DNA of 64,000 nt, from positions 1 to 64,000 of the forward strand of contig NZ_JAAHTB010000018.1 of the NCBI RefSeq assembly GCF_010692745.1. Reading direction: 5' to 3'. This DNA comes from Methylobacterium sp. BTF04. Lineage in GTDB: Bacteria > Pseudomonadota > Alphaproteobacteria > Rhizobiales > Beijerinckiaceae. The notes beneath the pieces were generated by a model. The model had not been told where the DNA came from and searched no databases. It saw only the letters and a list, made by a program, of their open reading frames with translations. A program made the translations under genes and the position numbers. Shown here piece after piece: positions 59,144 through 64,000 of the stretch (within the stretch, counting starts at the first letter, position 1; every line of letters begins with the position of its first letter).

Positions 59144-60595
59144 TCAGCCGAGGGCGAGCAGGCGGTCGCAATCCACGTACCGCTCCATGTGCGCGGCAAG
59201 CTGGTCGAGCACCGTCTCGATGCCCGCCTCGTACGAGGCCCCGCTCGCGGTGGTTCCGAGGCGCGCGAGCCAGGCTCCGCGCTGGCGATCATCGGCGAAC
59301 AAGCCATGGATATAGGTGCCGCAGACCAGACCATCGGCCGAGATCGCACCGTCCTTGCGCCCATCGGCGAGGCGGATCAGCGGGCGGGCGATATCGGGAC
59401 CGGTGGTCTCGCCCACATGCATCTCGTAGCCGGAGAACGGCACGTCATCGGGCAGGCTGGTGCCGGTGACGGCGGCCAGGCGCTTCAGCGGTGTCATGAC
59501 GGTTTCGATATCGAGGAGGCCGAGACCGGGGACGGAGCGCGGGCTCCCCTCGATGCCGTGCGGATCGTCGATGCGCCGCCCCAGCATCTGGTAGCCGCCG
59601 CACAGGCCGAGCACACGCCCGCCGCGCCGGACATGGGCCCGGATGTCGATGTCCCAGCCCTGCGCCTGCAGGAACAGCAGATCGTCGATGGTGGTCTTCG
59701 AGCCCGGCAGCAGCACGAGGTCGGCCTCGGCCGGGATCGGCGCGCCCGGATGCACCAGAACCACCGACACGCCGGGTTCGGCGCGCAAGGGATCGAGATC
59801 GTCGAAATTGGCGATGCGCGGCAGCACCGGCACGGCGATCTTGCAGCGTCCCGAACGCGCCTGCGATCCGGTCAGCCCGAGCACGTCCTCGGCGGGCAGG
59901 CGCGCGGCTTGCGGAAAATGCGGGATCAAGCCGAAGCTCGGCCAGCCGGTGGCGCGCGCGACGATGTCCATGCCGTCTGCGAACAGGCTGGGGTCGCCGC
60001 GAAAGCGGTTGACGAGGAAGCCGCGGATCATCGCCGCATCGTCGGCATCGATGACCGCCTTGGTGCCGACGAGGCTGGCGATGACGCCCCCCCGGTCGAT
60101 GTCGCCGAGCAGGATCACCGGCGTGCCCGAAGCGCGGGCAAACCCCATATTGGCGATGTCGCCGCGGCGCAGGTTCACCTCCGAGGCAGACCCCGCGCCC
60201 TCGACGATGACGAGGTCGGCCTCGCCCTTCAGATGCGAGAAACTCTCAAGAACCGAGGCGAGCAGGCGCGGCTTCCACGCCTGATACTCCCGCGCGCCGG
60301 CCTGTCCCACCATGCGGCCCTGGACCACGATCTGGCTGCCGGTCTCGCTCTGGGGTTTCAGTAGCACCGGGTTCATGTGGACCGAGGGCGCCACCCCGGC
60401 CGCCCGCGCCTGCAGCGCCTGGGCCCGCCCGATCTCGCCGCCATCGGCGGTGACGGCGGCGTTGTTCGACATGTTCTGCGGCTTGAACGGCCGCACCACC
60501 AGGCCCCTCTTGGCGAAGGCCCGGCACAGGCCGGCGACGACGAGCGACTTGCCGACATCCGAGCCGGTGCCCTGGATCATGAAGGCGCGGGTCAT
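59144..60595 (-). CDS. cobQ: Cobyric acid synthase CobQ
   Basis: A 483-residue CobQ amidating the b, d, e and g side chains of adenosylcobyrinic acid a,c-diamide. The N-terminal ATPase half has [15 protein letters not shown] and [12 protein letters not shown]. The glutamine amidotransferase half has the nucleophile in [10 protein letters not shown] and [11 protein letters not shown] with the His. It starts 13 bases after cobO ends, on the same strand. The gene ends three bases from the convergent DUF3616 gene. Confidence 0.95.
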   Translation of the reverse strand: MTRAFMIQGTGSDVGKSLVVAGLCRAFAKRGLVVRPFKPQNMSNNAAVTADGGEIGRAQALQARAAGVAPSVHMNPVLLKPQSETGSQIVVQGRMVGQAGAREYQAWKPRLLASVLESFSHLKGEADLVIVEGAGSASEVNLRRGDIANMGFARASGTPVILLGDIDRGGVIASLVGTKAVIDADDAAMIRGFLVNRFRGDPSLFADGMDIVARATGWPSFGLIPHFPQAARLPAEDVLGLTGSQARSGRCKIAVPVLPRIANFDDLDPLRAEPGVSVVLVHPGAPIPAEADLVLLPGSKTTIDDLLFLQAQGWDIDIRAHVRRGGRVLGLCGGYQMLGRRIDDPHGIEGSPRSVPGLGLLDIETVMTPLKRLAAVTGTSLPDDVPFSGYEMHVGETTGPDIARPLIRLADGRKDGAISADGLVCGTYIHGLFADDRQRGAWLARLGTTASGASYEAGIETVLDQLAAHMERYVDCDRLLALG

Positions 60596-60608
60596 CGGAG
60601 CGGGCCCA

Positions 60609-61238
60609 TCAGAACTCGATCCCCTCCTGCGCCTTCACGCCGGCGGCGAAATGGTGCTTCACGGAGGCCATCTCGGTGACGAGGTCGGCGGCCTCGATCA
60701 AGGCCGGCTTGGCGTTGCGGCCGGTGACGATCACGTGGAGATCCGGCCGGCGCGCCCGGAAGGCCGCGACCACGTCGGCGATGGGGAGATAGTCGTAGCG
60801 GAGCGCGATGTTGAGCTCGTCCAGCACCACGAGGCGGATCGTCGGATCGGCCATCAGCTCGAGGGCCTTGGCCCAGGCGTGTTCGGCGGCGGCGATGTCG
60901 CGGGCCTTGTCCTGGGTCTCCCAGGTGAAGCCCTCGCCGAGGGTATGCCAGTCGATCTGTGTGCCGAAGGCCTTCAGCGCATGCCTCTCGCCCGTGTCCC
61001 ACGCACCCTTGATGAACTGCACCACGCCCACCCGCCAGCCATGCCCGAGGGCACGCAGCATCAGGCCGAGGGCGGCCGTGGTCTTGCCCTTGCCGGGACC
61101 GGTATTGACGATGAGGAGGCCCTTCTCGATCGTCTTCTCGGCAACCTCGGCATCCTGCACGGCCTTGCGCTTCCCCATCTTTTCGCGATGGCGGTCGGCC
61201 TCGGCATCACTGTCGACTTGGCTGTCGGCTTGGCTCAT
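60609..61238 (-). CDS. cobO: Corrinoid adenosyltransferase CobO
   Basis: A 209-residue CobA/CobO-type adenosyltransferase, moving adenosine from ATP to cob(I)yrinic acid a,c-diamide. The inverted P-loop [12 protein letters not shown] is present, with [27 protein letters not shown] and [23 protein letters not shown] charged, low-complexity N-terminus ([24 protein letters not shown]) precedes the fold. The start overlaps the cobU stop by four bases, showing translational coupling in the cobU-cobO-cobQ operon. Confidence 0.94.
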   Translation of the reverse strand: MSQADSQVDSDAEADRHREKMGKRKAVQDAEVAEKTIEKGLLIVNTGPGKGKTTAALGLMLRALGHGWRVGVVQFIKGAWDTGERHALKAFGTQIDWHTLGEGFTWETQDKARDIAAAEHAWAKALELMADPTIRLVVLDELNIALRYDYLPIADVVAAFRARRPDLHVIVTGRNAKPALIEAADLVTEMASVKHHFAAGVKAQEGIEF

Positions 61239-61783
61239 GAGGCGGCTCCGGGTTGGGGTTTTACGATCAGCGGCAGACCCGCCACCAGGAACACGACGTG
61301 GTCGGCCTGGGCTGCGAGGCGCTGATGCAGACGCCCGGCTTCGTCGCGAAACCGGCGGGCGAGCGCGTTGTCGGGCACGATGCCGAGGCCGACCTCGTTG
61401 CCGACCAGCACCACCGGGCCAGGTGCCGTCGCGCAGGCCGCCAGGAGGGCGGCGATCGCCGCCGCGACATCGGCCTCCGACAGGATGATGTTGGTGAGCC
61501 AGAGCGTGAGGCAATCGACCAGCACCGGCCCGGGCGCCTGCGCCACCGCCTCGGGCAGGTCGATCGGCACGTCGCGGGTGATCCAGTCGGCCGAGCGTCG
61601 CTCGCGGTGAAGCCCGATGCGCGCACGCATCTCGTCGTCGTAAGCCTGCGCGGTGGCGAGGTAGAGCCACGGCGCCGGATGCGCCTCGATCAGCGCCTCG
61701 GCATGGACGCTTTTCCCCGAGCGCGCACCGCCCAGCACCAGGGTCAGGCGGGCAAAAGTCATCTTGGGAGGGACATGCACCAT
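61235..61783 (-). CDS. cobU: Adenosylcobinamide kinase/guanylyltransferase CobU (CobP)
   Basis: A bifunctional enzyme of about 182 residues that phosphorylates and then GMP-loads adenosylcobinamide. Walker A LVLGGARSGKS, YLATAQAYDDEMRARIGLHRERR with the guanylylated-histidine region, VLVDCLTLWLTNII and VGNEVGLGIVP are conserved. The start is uncertain: an ATG at 61783 has AGGGGGG upstream, and one at 61762 gives 175 residues. The frame upstream of these overlaps the riboswitch and is not used. It is the first gene of the minus-strand cob operon. Confidence 0.92.
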   Translation of the reverse strand: MVHVPPKMTFARLTLVLGGARSGKSVHAEALIEAHPAPWLYLATAQAYDDEMRARIGLHRERRSADWITRDVPIDLPEAVAQAPGPVLVDCLTLWLTNIILSEADVAAAIAALLAACATAPGPVVLVGNEVGLGIVPDNALARRFRDEAGRLHQRLAAQADHVVFLVAGLPLIVKPQPGAAS

Positions 61784-61882
61784 GCCCCCCCTGTGCCCGA
61801 AATCGGCCTCCGCGGTCAAAGCCTGCAAAACGCCTGACCGGCGCGTTGTCAGCGCTTCATCGAACGCGTAGAACCGAAAACA

Positions 61883-62048
61883 GGACGGTGCCCCGGAAAC
61901 GGGGTGAAAAGGGAATGCGGTGTGGGGTGCGAGCCCCGAAACCGCGGCTGCCCCCGCAACTGTGAGCGGAGACGGGCCTGCCATCGGCCACTGGAGCGAT
62001 CCGGGAAGGCGGCAGGACCGGATGACCCGCGAGCCAGGAGACCTGCCA
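61883..62048 (+). promoter_or_regulatory. Cobalamin (adenosylcobalamin) riboswitch
   Basis: The aptamer is complete: ACGGTGCCCCG, GGGTGAAAAGGGAA, GCGAGCCCCGAAACCGC, the conserved core GCTGCCCCCGCAACTGT, GCCACTGG, GGGAAGGCGG, GATGACCCGCGAGCCAGGAG and the B12 box GCCAGGAGACCTGCC (62033-62047). It lies on the plus strand 67 bases upstream of cbtB and probably represses cobalt uptake genes when adenosylcobalamin is plentiful. The expression platform (terminator or RBS sequestration) could overlap 62049-62110. Confidence 0.95.
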
Positions 62049-62114
62049 TCCGAAGGGGTTCGACCCCACCCGCTCGATCACGGCCGCCGGCGGGGCGGCC
62101 AGGAGATAGAACCG

Positions 62115-62291
62115 ATGTCGACCAACACCCTCGTTCTTGCCGGCACCCGCACCAACGAGCGCCTCGGCGCCGTGCTCATGGCGGCGTTCCTCGGCCTCGG
62201 TCTCGTGTTCATGGCCGGCTTCGCCCCGGCGATGGCGCTGCACAACGCGGCGCACGACTTCCGCCACACCCAGAATTTCCCCTGCCACTGA
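62115..62291 (+). CDS. cbtB: Cobalt transporter subunit CbtB
   Basis: A 58-residue single-span membrane protein. The hydrophobic segment LGAVLMAAFLGLGLVFMAGFAP ends in a histidine-rich tail HNAAHDFRHTQNFPCH, the metal-binding end of CbtB. AGGAG lies nine bases before the ATG. Together with CbtA it is a predicted cobalt uptake pair, typically B12-regulated; here the riboswitch is directly upstream. The tail ends in Cys-His, which could coordinate cobalt. Confidence 0.92.
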   Translation: MSTNTLVLAGTRTNERLGAVLMAAFLGLGLVFMAGFAPAMALHNAAHDFRHTQNFPCH

Positions 62292-62319
62292 CCGCATTCG
62301 CGCTCAGGCAGACACCCCC

Positions 62320-63081
62320 ATGATCATCCGGCTCGTGTCGGCGGCCCTGGTCGCCGGCTTCCTCGCGGCTGTGGTCGCGACGGGCCTGCAGCTCTCGCTC
62401 ACTTCGCCGCTGATCATCGCGGCCGAGCGTTATGAGATGCAGGCTTCCCACGCTCCCGCGCTTCTCTCGCCCGCCTCCCTCATCGTGCAGGTCCATAGCG
62501 GACACGATCACGGCGAGAAGGATCCGAGCGTGAGCGGCGGTGAAACCGCGCCGGAATGGCAGCCCGGCCCGGGCCTGCCGCGCATGGCGTTCACCGCGCT
62601 CGCCACTCTGGTCGGCGGCGTCGGCTACGCGCTGCTGCTCGGGGCCGTGCTGCTGGCCTGCGGCCGCGAACCCACACCGGAGACGGGTCTGCGCTTCGCT
62701 ATCGCGGGCTTCCTCGCCGTGGCGCTGGCGCCGGCCGTCGGCCTGCCGCCGGAACTGCCCGGGATGGACGCCGCGCCCCTGGCCGAACGCCAGTTCTGGT
62801 GGGTGATGACTGCCGCCGCCACCGCCATGGGGCTCTACCTCATCGCGATCCGCCGAGTGCCGATCGCCATCGCGGGCGGCCTCGTGCTCATCGTCGCGCC
62901 GCATCTCGCCGGCGCGCCGGAGACGAGCCATTCGGCGTCCGCCCTGCCGCCGGGATACGCGGCCCAATTCGCCGCGCGCTCGCTCGGGATCGCCTTCGTG
63001 TTCTGGACGGTGCTGGGGCTCAGCTACGGCTGGGCCTGGGCGATGCTGGGGCGCAAGGCGACGGGACCGGCGCATGCCTGA
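62320..63081 (+). CDS. cbtA: Cobalt transporter subunit CbtA
   Basis: A 253-residue polytopic membrane protein of the CbtA family with about five to six transmembrane segments. VQVHSGHDHGEKDP is a candidate metal-binding histidine loop. Family segments include MAFTALATLVGGVGYALLLGAVLL, LPPELPGMDAAPLAERQFWWVMTAAATAMGLYL and SLGIAFVFWTVLGLSYGW. It follows cbtB by 28 bases on the same strand. Riboswitch control of the pair is consistent with cobalt import for cobalamin synthesis. Confidence 0.9.
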   Translation: MIIRLVSAALVAGFLAAVVATGLQLSLTSPLIIAAERYEMQASHAPALLSPASLIVQVHSGHDHGEKDPSVSGGETAPEWQPGPGLPRMAFTALATLVGGVGYALLLGAVLLACGREPTPETGLRFAIAGFLAVALAPAVGLPPELPGMDAAPLAERQFWWVMTAAATAMGLYLIAIRRVPIAIAGGLVLIVAPHLAGAPETSHSASALPPGYAAQFAARSLGIAFVFWTVLGLSYGWAWAMLGRKATGPAHA

Positions 63082-63466
63082 TCCCGTCACACTCTACGTC
63101 TGCACCGCCTGCCGCGCCGAAGGCGACACGGCCGAGCCCCGCGCCGGGGCCCGGCTGCTCACCGCCCTGCGGGAGGCGGTGACCGGCAGCGAGCATCCGC
63201 ACCTGCGCATCGAGGGCGTCGAATGCCTCTCGGTGTGCAAGCGGCCCTGCACCGTCGCGGTGGCCTCGGAAGGGCGCTGGACCTACGTCTACGGCGACCT
63301 CGACCCGGCCGAATCCGCCCGCGCCATCCTGGCGGGCGTCGGCCTCTACGGACAGACGCCCGACGGCATCGTGCCGTGGAAGGCGCGTCCGCAGGAATTC
63401 CGCAAGGGCGTCGTCGCCCGCATCCCGCCGCTCGCGGCGCACCCGATCCCGGACGCCGCCGAATGA
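63074..63466 (+). CDS. DUF1636 metal-binding protein
   Basis: A 130-residue thioredoxin-like ferredoxin-type DUF1636 protein. The cysteines are in LYVCTACRAEGDT and VECLSVCKRPCTVAVAS, with TYVYGDLDP. This pattern resembles 2Fe-2S or metal-thiolate proteins, and DUF1636 genes usually accompany cobW and cobalt transport genes. The start overlaps the cbtA stop by eight bases. Its stop overlaps cobW by four, so expression is tightly coupled. Confidence 0.9.
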   Translation: MPDPVTLYVCTACRAEGDTAEPRAGARLLTALREAVTGSEHPHLRIEGVECLSVCKRPCTVAVASEGRWTYVYGDLDPAESARAILAGVGLYGQTPDGIVPWKARPQEFRKGVVARIPPLAAHPIPDAAE

Positions 63467-64000
63467 GCCTCGTCGAGAAGATTCCCTGCACCATCGTCAC
63501 CGGCTTCCTCGGGGCCGGCAAGACCACCCTGGTGCGTCACCTCATCGAGAACGCCAACGGCCGGCGCCTCGCGATCATCGTCAACGAGTTCGGCGATATC
63601 GGCTTCGACGGCTCGTTTCTCGCCGCCTGCGGCATCGAAGGCTGCCAGGACGAGGACATCGTCGAACTCGCCAATGGCTGCATCTGCTGCACGGTCGCCG
63701 ACGACTTCGTGCCGGCCTTGAACAAGCTGCTCGACCGGGCCGATCCGCCCGAGCACATCCTCATCGAGACCTCCGGTCTCGCCCTGCCCAAGCCCTTGGT
63801 CCAGGCGTTCCAGTGGCCGGCGATCCGCTCGCGGGTGACGGTGGATGGCGTCATCGCCGTCATCGACGGACCGGCGGTGGCCGCCGGCTTCTTCGCCGAC
63901 GATCCGGCGGCGTCCGCCGCCCAGCGCACCGACGACGCCAGCGTCGATCACGACAATCCGCTGGAAGAGGTGTTCGAGGACCAGCTCCTCTGCGCCGATC
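63463..64000 (+). CDS. cobW: Cobalamin biosynthesis protein CobW, partial
   Basis: The reading frame is open to the right edge (179 codons). It has the COG0523 GTPase features: Walker A TGFLGAGKTTLVR, the CxCC metal site GCICCT, and IETSGLALPKPL. CobW is thought to deliver cobalt or to act as a metallochaperone with the cobalt chelatase CobNST, whose genes probably follow. The start overlaps the DUF1636 stop (ATGA), and the whole riboswitch-cbtB-cbtA-DUF1636-cobW order is compact. Confidence 0.92.
   Translation, partial: MSLVEKIPCTIVTGFLGAGKTTLVRHLIENANGRRLAIIVNEFGDIGFDGSFLAACGIEGCQDEDIVELANGCICCTVADDFVPALNKLLDRADPPEHILIETSGLALPKPLVQAFQWPAIRSRVTVDGVIAVIDGPAVAAGFFADDPAASAAQRTDDASVDHDNPLEEVFEDQLLCAD

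Overview
The window is high-GC alphaproteobacterial chromosome and most resembles the family Methylobacteriaceae (Methylobacterium/Methylorubrum type). The evidence is a formaldehyde-activating-enzyme (Fae) homologue, the CbtB/CbtA/DUF1636/CobW cobalt set behind a cobalamin riboswitch, a CspA-DUF6481 pair, an ArsR-methyltransferase fusion of SahR type, and CtrA-type promoter boxes. Only the first ~1.75 kb stands out: it is AT-rich, carries a large OLD/AAA15-type ATPase that runs off the left edge plus a 58-residue KTSC protein, and looks like the end of an acquired island.

Layout. 1-1740: AT-rich island. 2110-3218: cspA, a DUF6481 coiled-coil protein and a small conserved protein. 3249-13623: a minus-strand tripartite RND efflux operon (membrane fusion protein, two MdtB/MdtC-like permeases, outer-membrane lipoprotein), preceded by a 46-residue peptide gene and a promoter overlapped by a near-perfect palindrome. 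13765-19038: aminotransferase, DUF4112 protein, a lone YejE-like permease, and a GAF-PAS-GGDEF-EAL protein. 19099-20195: two exported proteins with CtrA-type boxes upstream, one a LapG-like cysteine peptidase. 20612-26320: exported phospholipase A2-like protein, DUF3775, DUF429, Nudix, beta-carbonic anhydrase, a decayed DUF4142 gene, acyltransferase, universal stress protein. 26426-29329: two tandem exported paralogues followed by a cytochrome b561-type protein and a Tat-exported molybdopterin enzyme.

29429-39071: HIT protein, NudC, Tat-exported epoxide-hydrolase-like enzyme, DnaE2 without ImuA/ImuB beside it, Fae-like protein, small lipoprotein, and a MarR/VOC divergent pair. 39166-44996: sahR-metF-metH, with a SahR-type operator over the sahR start; this is the methionine/SAM cycle with B12-dependent MetH. 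45050-50948: ROK sugar kinase, DctA, L,D-transpeptidase, CYTH-like protein without catalytic residues, MsrB, YihY. 51060-54444: malonyl-CoA decarboxylase and malonyl-CoA synthetase, with a small conserved gene upstream. 54831-56030: MFS transporter.

56023-64000: cobalamin cluster. cobC and cobD diverge; cobU-cobO-cobQ form a minus-strand operon with overlapping ends; a cobalamin riboswitch on the plus strand heads cbtB-cbtA-DUF1636-cobW, which runs off the right edge. The cluster fits with the B12 demand of MetH.

No rRNA, tRNA, CRISPR array or complete insertion sequence was seen. The most notable points are the left-edge island, the autoregulatory SahR operator, paired CtrA boxes before the LapG-like peptidase, the Fae homologue without its usual histidine, the tandem-paralogue/molybdoenzyme module, and the inactive-looking CYTH protein.
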